A stretch of 64,000 bases of DNA from an uncultured Bacteroidota bacterium (GTDB lineage: Bacteria; Bacteroidota; Bacteroidia; Chitinophagales; Chitinophagaceae). Positions 55,458 through 63,896 of the stretch are shown here, piece after piece. The position numbers and the translations under genes were made by a program. Within the stretch, counting starts at the first letter, position 1, and every line of letters begins with the position of its first letter. Location: the NCBI GenBank assembly GCA_903819975.1, contig CAIJFI010000001.1, positions 109,579 to 173,578 of the forward strand, read 5' to 3'. The notes below the pieces were generated by a model. The model saw only the letters and a program-made list of their open reading frames with translations. It was not told the origin of the DNA and did no database searches.

Positions 55458-56801
55458 TTAATTATTGCCTTGTGGTGGACGATTGTTACTTGGTCCATTA
55501 TTAGGTCTTGGTCCGTTATTGGGCCTTGGTCCGTTATTTGGTCTGGGACCATTGTTGTTTCTAGGACCATTGTTTGGGCCATTGTTCGGCCTTGGTCCAT
55601 TATTATTTCTTGGTCCGTTCGGTCCGTTATTTGGTCCCGCATTGCGTGGCCCATTATTATTGTAGTTGCCACCATTAGATGGTCCACGTTGTTGGTCTCT
55701 TCTGCGACGGTCGTTCTTTTCTAAACTTCTTAAACTAATTTGTCCAACCACATCAACAAATGAAGGTTCAACTTCTTTTGGCTTACCACTAGTTACTTCC
55801 ACTGCTTGTAACTCGTCTACTACTACACCTTGTTGGTTCAATTTCTTGATTTCAACAACACGATCAATGGTTAATGGGTAGTGCTTTGTATTATTTGGCA
55901 AAGTATACCACATTAAGTTTTTGAAAATATCTTTTTTAATAAGGAATGCTTGACCCATCGCAGTTTGTAAAGTATCTGCATAATCTGGGAATCCTTGTAA
56001 TGCGTCTAGGTAAGTATCTAATTCAAAATTCAAACAACATTTTAAACGGCCACATTGTCCGCTTAATTTTGTTTGATTGATTGACAAGTTTTGATAACGT
56101 GCTGCAGTTGTATTAACACTTTTAAAATCATGCAACCAAGTACTACAACAAAGTTCACGTCCACAGCTTCCAATACCGCCAAGCTTTGCAGCCTCCTGAC
56201 GAATTCCAATTTGACGCATCTCCACTTTTACTTTAAACTCACCAGCAAAAATGCGGATCAATTCTCTAAAGTCGATACGGTCGTCGGCTGTATAAAAGAA
56301 AGTTGCTTTTTTGCCATCTGCTTGAACCTCTACTTCACTTAGCTTCATGGCTAATTTAAGATGAGATGCATGCGTACGGCTTCTTGCTAAAATATCGGCT
56401 TCTCTACTTTTACTAATTTTAAAAGTTTCTATATCTCTATCAGCACTTGGTCTAATAATTTTTTTCATGTCGGGATTAAACTCATCCGTCCCGCTTTTCT
56501 TTAATTGTAATCTTACTAATTCTCCTGTTAAAGAAACTTCGCCTAAATCAAATCCGTTAACACCTTCTACAGTAACGTAGTCGCCTTTTTCGAATTGTTG
56601 TAAAGTTGCGTTTCTGAAAAATTCTTTACGACTGCCTTGTTTAAAGCTTACTTCAACAACTTTACATTGACTTTCAGCATCGTCAATAGGCAAGTCTCGT
56701 AACCAATCGTGTACGTTAAGTCTGTTACAAGCTCCCGAACTACAACCGCCGTTGCTTTTGCAACCGCCTGGTTTACCAGTTCCACATGATCCACATCCCA
56801 T
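55458..56801 (-). CDS. PSP1-domain protein (RicT/YaaT-like) with Asn-Gly-Pro tail
   Basis: 447 residues. A Cys-rich start (five Cys: CGSCGTG, GGCKSNGGCSSGAC) is followed by the PSP1 domain (about 95-240; ADDRIDFRELIRIFAGEF, RQIGIRQEAAKLGGIGSCGR, CGRLKCCLNFE). The last 80 residues are repeats of NNGPRP-type units. In Bacillus, RicT forms an iron-sulfur-bearing complex with RicA and RicF that affects RNase Y and mRNA maturation, and its gene neighbours holB, as here. The N-terminal Cys cluster is compatible with a metal or Fe-S site. The tail is probably disordered. It converges on the M3 peptidase gene. Confidence 0.88.
   Translation of the reverse strand: MGCGSCGTGKPGGCKSNGGCSSGACNRLNVHDWLRDLPIDDAESQCKVVEVSFKQGSRKEFFRNATLQQFEKGDYVTVEGVNGFDLGEVSLTGELVRLQLKKSGTDEFNPDMKKIIRPSADRDIETFKISKSREADILARSRTHASHLKLAMKLSEVEVQADGKKATFFYTADDRIDFRELIRIFAGEFKVKVEMRQIGIRQEAAKLGGIGSCGRELCCSTWLHDFKSVNTTAARYQNLSINQTKLSGQCGRLKCCLNFELDTYLDALQGFPDYADTLQTAMGQAFLIKKDIFKNLMWYTLPNNTKHYPLTIDRVVEIKKLNQQGVVVDELQAVEVTSGKPKEVEPSFVDVVGQISLRSLEKNDRRRRDQQRGPSNGGNYNNNGPRNAGPNNGPNGPRNNNGPRPNNGPNNGPRNNNGPRPNNGPRPNNGPRPNNGPSNNRPPQGNN
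55465..55670 (-). repeat. Tandem repeats encoding the PSP1 protein tail
   Basis: Imperfect repeats of about 12-24 bases encode GPRPNNGPNNGPRNN units. The purine/pyrimidine bias keeps several frames open, which explains spurious overlapping ORFs on both strands. Confidence 0.85.
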
Positions 56802-56871
56802 ATATAGTTAGTTCTAACTGTTAATGAATAAAAAATACCTGCCTAGCATCCTATTTCACAAATCCTTCGGC

Positions 56872-58071
56872 TTAGGCTTCCGTCAAAATTAAGGTTTTGT
56901 TCTGAATGATATGATAGAACTTGATTCCTAATGCCATAAATAGCATTTTGGGGTTGGCATTACGCTCAATATGGTAAATAGCCTTGTCTAATTCCTGAAC
57001 TATGGACTCCAATTGGCCTACTCCGGCTATTTTATTGATTCTGAGGGCAAAATCCTTTAGAGCTGGGTCTAATGGCAATTCGTTGCCTAGCACTTTTAGG
57101 CGGATACTTTGTTCCAAAAGATGGTTAAAGTACTTTAAAAACTGCTTTTGAGGCTCTCTTCCGGTTTTACTCATCTCTTCTACCCATTTTAGCTGGGCGA
57201 GGGGGCCACCCTTTAAAATAGCGTTCAACCACTCTCTGATCTGGCTCAAAAAGTCCGAATCACTATGTTGAACCAAGTGCAAAGCTTCACGATAGTTACC
57301 GTCCGAAATAGCTGCAATTTGAGCAGCTTTCTCAGGGTCCAAATGGGCCTTTTGGACCAATGCATTCTCAATTTCGTTCTTGGTTAAACGAGGTACTTTA
57401 ATGTATTGACAACGACTAAGGATTGTTGGCAATATCTGCTCTTCCGAATTAGCTACTAATAGGAAAATGGTATTATCAGGGGGTTCTTCAATAAGTTTCA
57501 ATAATTTATTTCCCTCTTTGCCTAAATATTCCGGCATCCACATAACCAAAACCTTGTAAGCACTTTCAAAACTCTTAAAAGACAACTTTTTTATAATCTC
57601 TGCACATTCGTCGGCGCTAATATTTCCTTGCTTGTTATCTGCTTTGATAGATTGAAGCCAATCAAATACATTGCCATAAGGATAGCCATTAATAAATTCT
57701 CTCCACTCTTCGATATAATTGGCGCTGATATTTTTTGTGCCAGGCTTTTCAGTAATACTTGGGAAGGAGAAATGCAAGTCGGGGTGCATTAGTTGACTTG
57801 CTCTTTTATAAGCAGGCAATTCTGCAATCTCATCAGGGCTGTAAACTTTTGGAGTAGAAGGCTCGGATTCGCCAAACATATCTGCGCCAGCAGCATTCAC
57901 ATTACTATTTGGGATACTTACTATGTATTGAGCAAAAGCGATAGCTAAAGGCAAAGCCCCTGCCCCCTCAGGTCCTACAAAAAGAATAGCATGGCTTAGT
58001 CGTTGGTGTTGTACCATGTCAACTAGCTGTTGCTTTAATTTTTCTTGACCTATTACTTCACTCAATAACAT
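56872..58071 (-). CDS. holB: DNA polymerase III subunit delta'
   Basis: 399 residues. The N-terminal AAA+-like region starts MLLSEVIGQEKLKQQLV and has FVGPEGAGALPLA, a Walker-A-like loop lacking the Lys-Thr, as expected for the non-hydrolysing delta' subunit. KLIEEPPDNTIFLLVANS and PTILSRCQYIKVPRL (sensor/SRC region) confirm the clamp-loader family. It helps load the sliding clamp at the replication fork. It sits 70 bases upstream of the PSP1 gene on the same strand, the same neighbourhood as in Bacillus, so the two probably form an operon. Confidence 0.93.
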   Translation of the reverse strand: MLLSEVIGQEKLKQQLVDMVQHQRLSHAILFVGPEGAGALPLAIAFAQYIVSIPNSNVNAAGADMFGESEPSTPKVYSPDEIAELPAYKRASQLMHPDLHFSFPSITEKPGTKNISANYIEEWREFINGYPYGNVFDWLQSIKADNKQGNISADECAEIIKKLSFKSFESAYKVLVMWMPEYLGKEGNKLLKLIEEPPDNTIFLLVANSEEQILPTILSRCQYIKVPRLTKNEIENALVQKAHLDPEKAAQIAAISDGNYREALHLVQHSDSDFLSQIREWLNAILKGGPLAQLKWVEEMSKTGREPQKQFLKYFNHLLEQSIRLKVLGNELPLDPALKDFALRINKIAGVGQLESIVQELDKAIYHIERNANPKMLFMALGIKFYHIIQNKTLILTEA

Positions 58072-58085
58072 TTAGCGAAGATAAG

Positions 58086-58107
58086 AAAAAACCGCGGTGC
58101 GGTTTTT
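58086..58107 (-). terminator. Intrinsic terminator after the glutathione peroxidase gene
   Basis: AAAAACCGC (58087-58095) and GCGGTTTTT (58099-58107) enclose a 3-base loop. On the minus strand it lies after the stop codon at 58148 and before holB, with a T run. Confidence 0.85.
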
Positions 58108-58147
58108 GATGTGTAGAAAATTATGTGCATCTTTTGATGAAAGGCAC

Positions 58148-58672
58148 TTATTTTAAGCGAGACAAAATATCCTCACTATCAGGTTTAACATTGCTTGGGA
58201 AATAAGCAATCATTTTACCATTCTCGTCCAATAGAAACTTATTAAAATTCCAAGTAATTGTAGCATCTACTAAGCCGTTTTTAGCTTTTTGGGTCAACCA
58301 CTGATAGATAGGAGCGGTCTTGTCGCCCTTTACATCCACTTTGTCAGCTAAAGGGAAAGTAACCCCGTAATTTTTTTTACAGAAGCTTACAATTTCCTCG
58401 TTGGTACCAGGTTCCTGTCCGCCAAATTGATTACAAGGGAATCCGATAATCACTAATTTATCCTTGTATTGCTCATATACTTTTTCTAATGCCTCGTATT
58501 GAGGCGTATAACCGCATTTACTAGCAGTATTTACCACTAAAATTTTCTTTCCCTTAAAAGAAGCAAAATTAATTTGCTTACCGTCAATGCCTTGCACTTT
58601 AAAACTATGAATACTTTGTGCATTGCCTAAAAAAGCGCTTACTACTATTAATAATGTGGCTAAAAATTTCAT
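58148..58672 (-). CDS. Exported glutathione-peroxidase-family protein
   Basis: 174 residues from the ATG at 58672 (MKFLATLL); an ATG at 58693 gives a less regular signal peptide. Signal peptide about 1-19 (LIVVSAFLGNAQ). The thioredoxin-like peroxidase motifs are present: NTASKCGYTPQ with Cys in place of selenocysteine (about Cys53), FPCNQFGGQEPG with a second Cys and the catalytic Gln, and TWNFNKFL with the catalytic Trp and Asn. Cys forms usually reduce hydroperoxides with thioredoxin. Export places it in the periplasm. Confidence 0.93.
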   Translation of the reverse strand: MKFLATLLIVVSAFLGNAQSIHSFKVQGIDGKQINFASFKGKKILVVNTASKCGYTPQYEALEKVYEQYKDKLVIIGFPCNQFGGQEPGTNEEIVSFCKKNYGVTFPLADKVDVKGDKTAPIYQWLTQKAKNGLVDATITWNFNKFLLDENGKMIAYFPSNVKPDSEDILSRLK

Positions 58673-58718
58673 AATGATGTATTTATAGTTCAATATAACA
58701 AGAATTTTTCAAAATGGT

Positions 58719-59450
58719 TTAGTGTAAGGTATAAGCGGCAGTCGCAATATGAATACTGGCTGGATTGGATTGGGATAAAATGTAGCTGGCTGCTTCCAAA
58801 GTGGCGCCGGTAGTTAAGACGTCATCAATTATAAGTAAATGTTTATTGGTTAAATTTTCGAAATCATTAAGAAAGAAAAAACTATTAGTTTGGTTACCTC
58901 TATTTTTTCGATCCTTATGTGTTTGGGTAGGAGTGTCCTTAAGTTTTACGAGCCCTTTGAATATTGGTATATTATATCCATGCGCTATAATTGATTCGCA
59001 TATTACTTGAGCTTGGTTAAATCCTCTGCCCCTTAGTCTTTTTCTGCTAATTGGTATTGGGATTAGATAGTCAATGTGTTTATGTTTATTGGAGTAGATT
59101 AATTCATTCGCAATTAGCTTTCCTAATAAATAACCTGCTTTTTTATTTTGTTTATATTTTAATTCAAAAACTATTTTCTGAACAATACTTTCTTTAGTAA
59201 AAAATAAAATAGAAACTACAGTTTGTATTTTAACTCTTCCCCAAAATATTTTTTCAACAGGACTATTTTGAATTTGAGAAAAATTGGTGAATGGCAATTG
59301 TGATTCGCAATGCTTACAAATCACATACTGGTCTTCAAGTACATCAGTACCACATTGCAAACATATATGCGGATAAAATAAATGAAATAATGCTTTTAGA
59401 TATTCGCTAATTTTTAGGTAGCGTATTAATTTGCAAATCCGATTAAGCAT
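58719..59450 (-). CDS. ComF-family phosphoribosyltransferase-like protein
   Basis: 243 residues. A four-Cys zinc-ribbon-like motif near the start (CLQCGTDV, CKHCESQL; about 34-60), a mid-region YLIPIPISRKRLRGRGFNQA typical of ComF, and the PRPP-type loop HLLIIDDVLTTGATLEAA (about 204-221). ComF proteins aid uptake or processing of transforming DNA in Bacillus and Haemophilus; whether this cell is competent is unknown. The start is 2 bases past the radA stop codon, so they are likely co-transcribed. Confidence 0.9.
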   Translation of the reverse strand: MLNRICKLIRYLKISEYLKALFHLFYPHICLQCGTDVLEDQYVICKHCESQLPFTNFSQIQNSPVEKIFWGRVKIQTVVSILFFTKESIVQKIVFELKYKQNKKAGYLLGKLIANELIYSNKHKHIDYLIPIPISRKRLRGRGFNQAQVICESIIAHGYNIPIFKGLVKLKDTPTQTHKDRKNRGNQTNSFFFLNDFENLTNKHLLIIDDVLTTGATLEAASYILSQSNPASIHIATAAYTLH

Positions 59451-59452
59451 AG

Positions 59453-60823
59453 TTAAAAGAATAGTCGATATGCTTCGTCTACTCTTTCCACCGGTATAAT
59501 TTGAATGCTATGCTTTTTCGGCTCAATACCTTTGCTGTTAAATGCAGAAATATAAATTTTCTCAAAACCCAATTTTTCGGCTTCTGCGATTCTTTGTTGA
59601 ATTCTATTTACGGCACGTATTTCTCCATTTAATCCTACTTCCCCTGCAAAGCAAATGCCTTGAGGCAATGGTATATCCTCATATGAAGAAAGTAAAGAAA
59701 GTATAATGGCTAAGTCTAGCGAAGGGTCTTCTATTTTCAAACCTCCAGCAATATTTACAAAAACGTCTTTCATGCCAAATGCAAAACCACCTCGTTTTTC
59801 TAGTACTGCTAATAATAATTGTAATCTTCTTAAATCAAATCCAGTAACTGTTCGCTGTGGTGTGCCATACACACTTTGAGTGACCAAGGCCTGCACTTCA
59901 ATTAATAGTGGGCGCATACCTTCCATTGAAGCAGCAATAGTGCTTCCACTTAAAGATTCATTGCGTTGTGCTATTAAAAATGCAGAAGGATTATTTACAA
60001 CCTTCATGCCTTCACCGGTCATTTCGTAAATCCCTAACTCGCTTGTGCTTCCGAATCTATTTTTTAAAGTACGTAGCATTCTATAGGCATAATGGCGATC
60101 CCCTTCAAATTGAAGTACGGTGTCTACCATGTGCTCTAAAATTTTAGGTCCCGCAATGGTTCCTTCTTTTGTTATATGCCCTATTAAAAATACAGGCGTG
60201 CCAGTTTCTTTTGCAAAACGCTGAAACTCGGCAGCAGTTTGTTTTATTTGAGATACACTTCCGGCAGCAGCTTCAATTAAATTAGATTCTAATGTTTGTA
60301 TAGAATCCACAATAACCACAGTGGGTTTTAATTTCTTGATTGCTTTAAATATATCTGGAGTGCGTGTTTCGGTAAGTAAGTAGAAGTTTTCGTTTTGTAA
60401 ATTTAAGCGGTCCGCACGCATTTTAATTTGCTGAATGCTTTCTTCTCCACTTATATATAAAACAGTTTGATCCGTCATCATCAAACCTTGTTGTAAGAAT
60501 AAGGTACTTTTCCCAATACCAGGTTCGCCTGCAACTAGTACAATAGATCCAAGAACTATACCGCCACCTAACACTCTGTTTAATTCGGGATCGGCGCTGT
60601 TAATTCTTTTTTCTGATTGACTATTAACTTCATTTATAGCAATTACTTGTGTACCCTTTTGCTGGGTTGTGTAACCTTCCCAACCTGCATCTTTTTTTTC
60701 ACCCTTCTCCACTAGTTCTTCGGTAAATGTGTTCCACTCATTACAAGCAGGACATTTACCAGCCCATTTAGCAGACTCGTATCCACAGTTATTGCAAAAG
60801 AATGCCGATTTGGATTTACTCAT
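59453..60823 (-). CDS. radA: DNA repair protein RadA
   Basis: 456 residues. N-terminal zinc finger CNNCGYESAKWAGKCPAC (10-27). RecA-like ATPase: Walker A GEPGIGKSTL, Walker B VVIVDSIQTL, and the RadA-specific LKNRFGSTSELG. The C-terminal Lon-like domain (about 350-456, PSLDLAIILSLLSSYED, CFAGEVGLNGEIRAV) completes the family pattern. It promotes branch migration in recombination and also acts in transformation, which fits the comF gene 2 bases downstream. Confidence 0.96.
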   Translation of the reverse strand: MSKSKSAFFCNNCGYESAKWAGKCPACNEWNTFTEELVEKGEKKDAGWEGYTTQQKGTQVIAINEVNSQSEKRINSADPELNRVLGGGIVLGSIVLVAGEPGIGKSTLFLQQGLMMTDQTVLYISGEESIQQIKMRADRLNLQNENFYLLTETRTPDIFKAIKKLKPTVVIVDSIQTLESNLIEAAAGSVSQIKQTAAEFQRFAKETGTPVFLIGHITKEGTIAGPKILEHMVDTVLQFEGDRHYAYRMLRTLKNRFGSTSELGIYEMTGEGMKVVNNPSAFLIAQRNESLSGSTIAASMEGMRPLLIEVQALVTQSVYGTPQRTVTGFDLRRLQLLLAVLEKRGGFAFGMKDVFVNIAGGLKIEDPSLDLAIILSLLSSYEDIPLPQGICFAGEVGLNGEIRAVNRIQQRIAEAEKLGFEKIYISAFNSKGIEPKKHSIQIIPVERVDEAYRLFF

Positions 60824-60877
60824 ATCCTAAAGATAATTGCTATTTAAATCACTTGTAAAGTAAAAGCCGAAAATTGT

Positions 60878-62425
60878 TTACAGTTTAATTTCTTCCTGTT
60901 GTTCGTCAAGGAATTTATATTCCACCAAATGACTATTATTTTCAGGAATAGACTTAAGCTTAATCTTGTACTTTCTCTTCCACTTTTTAAGGATGCTGCT
61001 AAAGATGCCTTTTGTTAAATGAGAGTGGATAATAGGGTGTACCAAAATTTGCAAACTCTTGTGACCATGTGTTGCCAAGTAAGCCAATTTCTTTTCCATC
61101 TCATCCTCTAGTAATAAAGTAGATGTTATTTTTCCAGTACCATTACAAGCTGGGCAGTCCTCGGAAGTATTAATATTTACTTCTGGTCTAATTCTCTGAC
61201 GTGTTGCTTGTAATAAGCCGAATTTTGAAATTGGTAATACAGAATGTCTAGCACGGTCCGGTTTCATAAACTCGTCCAATGCTTCCTGTACCTTGCGCTT
61301 ATTGTCTGGCAACTTCATATCAATAAAGTCAATAACAATAATTCCACCAATATCTCTAAGTCTTAATTGACGTGCAATTTCTTCGGCTGCTTCCAAATTA
61401 GTTTGCAAAGCATTTTCTTCTTGATTATTGCTCACACTTTTAAATCCGCTATTCACATCAATTACATGCAATGCTTCAGTGTGCTCAATTATTAAATACG
61501 CACCACTATTTAGGTTTACAGTTTTTCCAAAGGAAGACTTTACTTGTTTTGTGATACCAAATTGATCAAATATATCTTGATCCCCAGTATGTAAGCTTAA
61601 AATATTTGCTTTAGCTGGTGCAATTCTTTGCAGGTAGCTTAAAGTGATATCAAATATTTTTTTATCGTTAACTACAATTTTATTAAAATCTTCGTTCAAT
61701 AAATCTCTTAGAATGCTTGTTGTCTTACTCTCCTCACTCATAATACGAGTAGGAGCCATAGCACCTTTTAAGTTTGCTTGAATATTTTTCCAGTTTTCTA
61801 CTAAGGTTAGTAAATCCTCATGTAGTTCGGCTGTAGATTTTCCTTCAGCAGCAGTACGCACAATAACACCAAAATTCTTTGGTCTAATGGCTTCCATCAT
61901 CTTTTGAAGACGCTTACGTTCTTCGCCGCTATGAATTTTTTTAGAAACCGCAACAATCTCATTAAATGGAGTTAATACAATAAAGCGCCCAGCCAAGGAA
62001 AGTTCACAACTTAATCTTGGTCCTTTTGCCGCAATTGGCTCTTTTAAGATCTGTACCAATACATTTGGCTTGCCACTTAATACTTCACTAATTTTCCCAG
62101 TCTTTACAATTTCTGCTTCAGTTTGGAATTTAGCAAAGTCAAAGCTGTTGTCGTTATTATGGATTGCTTCCTGAGTATACTTGATTATAGATTTAACGTA
62201 TGGGCTTAAATCGGTGTAGTGTAAAAATGCGTCTTTCTCAAATCCAACATCCACAAATGCCGCATTTAAACCTGGAATAATTTTACGCACTTTGCCTAGG
62301 TATAAATCACCTACAGCCCAGCGAGCATCCATTTTTTCATTATGGATTTCCACGAGTTTTTTGTCCTCTAATAAGGCTATTTCAACCCCATCAGCGGAAC
62401 TATTGATTATTAGGTCTTTGTTCAC
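60878..62425 (-). CDS. rng: Ribonuclease G (RNase E/G family)
   Basis: 515 residues, the short RNase G layout with no RNase E C-terminal scaffold. An S1 domain (about 38-130; GDLYLGKVRKIIPGLNAAFV, GFEKDAFLHYTDL) is interrupted by a charged insert. The catalytic DNase I-like domain carries LHVIDVNSGFKS and GGIIVIDFIDMKLPDNK with the magnesium-binding Asp residues. The zinc link is CPACNGTGK. It cleaves single-stranded AU-rich RNA and matures rRNA 5' ends in other bacteria. It lies downstream of the small basic protein and TPR genes but past a terminator, so it is probably transcribed separately. Confidence 0.95.
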   Translation of the reverse strand: MNKDLIINSSADGVEIALLEDKKLVEIHNEKMDARWAVGDLYLGKVRKIIPGLNAAFVDVGFEKDAFLHYTDLSPYVKSIIKYTQEAIHNNDNSFDFAKFQTEAEIVKTGKISEVLSGKPNVLVQILKEPIAAKGPRLSCELSLAGRFIVLTPFNEIVAVSKKIHSGEERKRLQKMMEAIRPKNFGVIVRTAAEGKSTAELHEDLLTLVENWKNIQANLKGAMAPTRIMSEESKTTSILRDLLNEDFNKIVVNDKKIFDITLSYLQRIAPAKANILSLHTGDQDIFDQFGITKQVKSSFGKTVNLNSGAYLIIEHTEALHVIDVNSGFKSVSNNQEENALQTNLEAAEEIARQLRLRDIGGIIVIDFIDMKLPDNKRKVQEALDEFMKPDRARHSVLPISKFGLLQATRQRIRPEVNINTSEDCPACNGTGKITSTLLLEDEMEKKLAYLATHGHKSLQILVHPIIHSHLTKGIFSSILKKWKRKYKIKLKSIPENNSHLVEYKFLDEQQEEIKL

Positions 62426-62564
62426 TTATAGCAACTTTTTAAAATACATATAGCATGCCATCGTAATAGCGCAGCTAATGCTTTATAATTTTTGTAAACA
62501 CTACCACTTTACGAAGGAAGGAAAAGGTAAAGTAAAGTTGCTAAGTAGAATAGTGGAGTGTAAT

Positions 62565-62605
62565 TGAAAAGAATACAAGCGTGCCCTAAATTAGACCACG
62601 CTTGT
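62565..62605 (-). terminator. Terminator after the 31-residue protein gene
   Basis: ACAAGCGTG (62575-62583) and CACGCTTGT (62597-62605) form a perfect 9-bp stem with a 13-base loop. On the minus strand it is followed by ATTCTTTTCAAT, a moderate T tract. Confidence 0.75.
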
Positions 62606-62619
62606 ATTTAGGAAGAGAA

Positions 62620-62715
62620 CTATTTATTCTTCTTCTTATGACGATTCTTTCTTAAACGTTTTTTTCTTTTGTGCGTCGCAATTTTATGACGCTTTCTTTT
62701 TTTACCACAAGGCAT
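62620..62715 (-). CDS. 31-residue basic AURKAIP1/COX24-like ribosome protein
   Basis: ATG at 62715 to TAG at 62620, too short for usual ORF cutoffs. It reads MPCGKKRKRHKIATHKRKK and then RLRKNRHKKKNK: 19 of 31 residues are Lys, Arg or His. This matches the tiny conserved Bacteroidota proteins annotated as AURKAIP1/COX24 domain proteins, relatives of the C-terminus of mitochondrial ribosomal protein mS38. A ribosomal or rRNA-binding role is likely from this relation and the charge, not shown here. The TPR gene lies 27 bases upstream and a terminator follows. Confidence 0.78.
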   Translation of the reverse strand: MPCGKKRKRHKIATHKRKKRLRKNRHKKKNK

Positions 62716-62742
62716 GTCCGATAATTTTTGTTATTAAAAATG

Positions 62743-63585
62743 TTATTTCTTCAGTTCTTTGATTCTTTTTTCGATTGCATCTTTAGCTTCAGGTAGTTTT
62801 ACCAAATCTTTAATTTTGGTATACCATTCTATTGCCAAGGTTTTTTGGTCGGTTAGTTCATAACACTCAGCTAGGTTAACCATTGCTTCCATGTTTGTTG
62901 GCTGTAATTTTATTACTGTAATAAATCGGTCAATTGCTTTTGGATACTGTCCCGATTTTTTACCGCCTAATCCTAATATCAAATTCCCATATACACTTTG
63001 TGGATTTTTGTCCACTACCTCTTTCACTTTTAGAATGCCTTGCATAGGATTGTCTGAAATATTCCCAAACAAATAGCAGGCCCCTAAATTAATTTTTGTT
63101 GAATCGTTATTAGGATTGATTACCAATGCTTTCTCTAAAAGAACTTTTGCATTTACTGCGATCCAATTAAGCATGGCAGGTGGTGCATCCGGCGTTGTTA
63201 GGTTGTCTATCAACTGCTGGGCTGCAAAAGTGAGGCTTTTTTCAGAATTTTCCAACAAAGCAGCACTGTAAGTATAATATAAATAAGGTTCCACTCTATG
63301 AGCTGAATCGGCCCAAAACTGTGATAGTTGCTTATAAACCTTTATGCTATCCTTGCTAGTTTTAGATCCAACTAGTTGATTTTCAATGCTTAAAAGGGAT
63401 ATTTTTTGACTTGCAGTAAGGGCAGTTTTAGCGCCATCTAACAAAGATTGGGTGCTAACGGTAGGGGTCGCAGTATTCTTAATAGAGGAAGATTCGTCTG
63501 TTTTTTTTGATCTAGGGACAAAAATGAACAATGCAACACATAAAATGATTGCACTAAAGGCGACAATAAACTGTGGTTTTTTCAA
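62743..63585 (-). CDS. Membrane-anchored TPR protein
   Basis: 280 residues. An N-terminal membrane segment (about 5-23, FIVAFSAIILCVALFIFVP) with the rest outside the cytoplasm. After a Ser/Thr-rich linker, helical TPR-like repeats run from about 95 to 275 (KINLGACYLFGNISDNP, YGNLILGLGGKKSGQYPKAI, MEAMVNLAECYELTDQKTLA). TPRs mediate protein-protein contacts; no enzyme domain is present. It lies 26 bases after HU and upstream of the basic mini-protein, so the three may share a transcript. Confidence 0.83.
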   Translation of the reverse strand: MKKPQFIVAFSAIILCVALFIFVPRSKKTDESSSIKNTATPTVSTQSLLDGAKTALTASQKISLLSIENQLVGSKTSKDSIKVYKQLSQFWADSAHRVEPYLYYTYSAALLENSEKSLTFAAQQLIDNLTTPDAPPAMLNWIAVNAKVLLEKALVINPNNDSTKINLGACYLFGNISDNPMQGILKVKEVVDKNPQSVYGNLILGLGGKKSGQYPKAIDRFITVIKLQPTNMEAMVNLAECYELTDQKTLAIEWYTKIKDLVKLPEAKDAIEKRIKELKK

Positions 63586-63611
63586 AGTAGATCAATTTCC
63601 TGCAAAGGTAA

Positions 63612-63896
63612 TTACTTACGTCTGCTTTTCACCTCATTTACAAATTCTTTTGCAGGTTTAAATGCAGGAATGAAATGTTCAGGGATTTCTACCGCAATAT
63701 TCTTTTTAATATTACGTCCAATTTTTGCAGCTCTTTTCTTAGTAATAAAACTACCAAATCCACGTATGTAGATGTTCTGGCCGTTTGCTAAGCTTTCCTT
63801 TACTTCCTTAAACATGTTTTCTAGTGTTACTAAAACATCTACTTTAGGAATTCCAGTATTCTCAGAGATTTGATTGATCAGATCAGATTTTCTCAT
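63612..63896 (-). CDS. hup: HU-family DNA-binding protein
   Basis: 94 residues, the full HU/IHF length. The dimer core is MRKSDLINQISENTGIPKVD and ENMFKEVKESLANGQN. The beta-arm region includes IRGFGSFITKKRAAKIGRN, followed by IPEHFIPAFKPAKEFVNEV, where HU has the DNA-bending Pro in the arm (here replaced by a more divergent sequence). It bends and compacts DNA. It is the first gene of a minus-strand group with the TPR gene. Confidence 0.92.
   Translation of the reverse strand: MRKSDLINQISENTGIPKVDVLVTLENMFKEVKESLANGQNIYIRGFGSFITKKRAAKIGRNIKKNIAVEIPEHFIPAFKPAKEFVNEVKSRRK

Noticed and set aside
55465..55670. Short regular repeats, possible CRISPR
   Set aside because: Units are contiguous, imperfect and in the PSP1 reading frame, with no spacers and no cas genes.
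55409..55724. ORFs on both strands over the PSP1 tail (repetitive Met/Asp/Gln or Trp/Ile proteins)
   Set aside because: They are shadows of the Asn/Gly/Pro repeats; composition is artificial, and the PSP1 frame extends into a clear domain.
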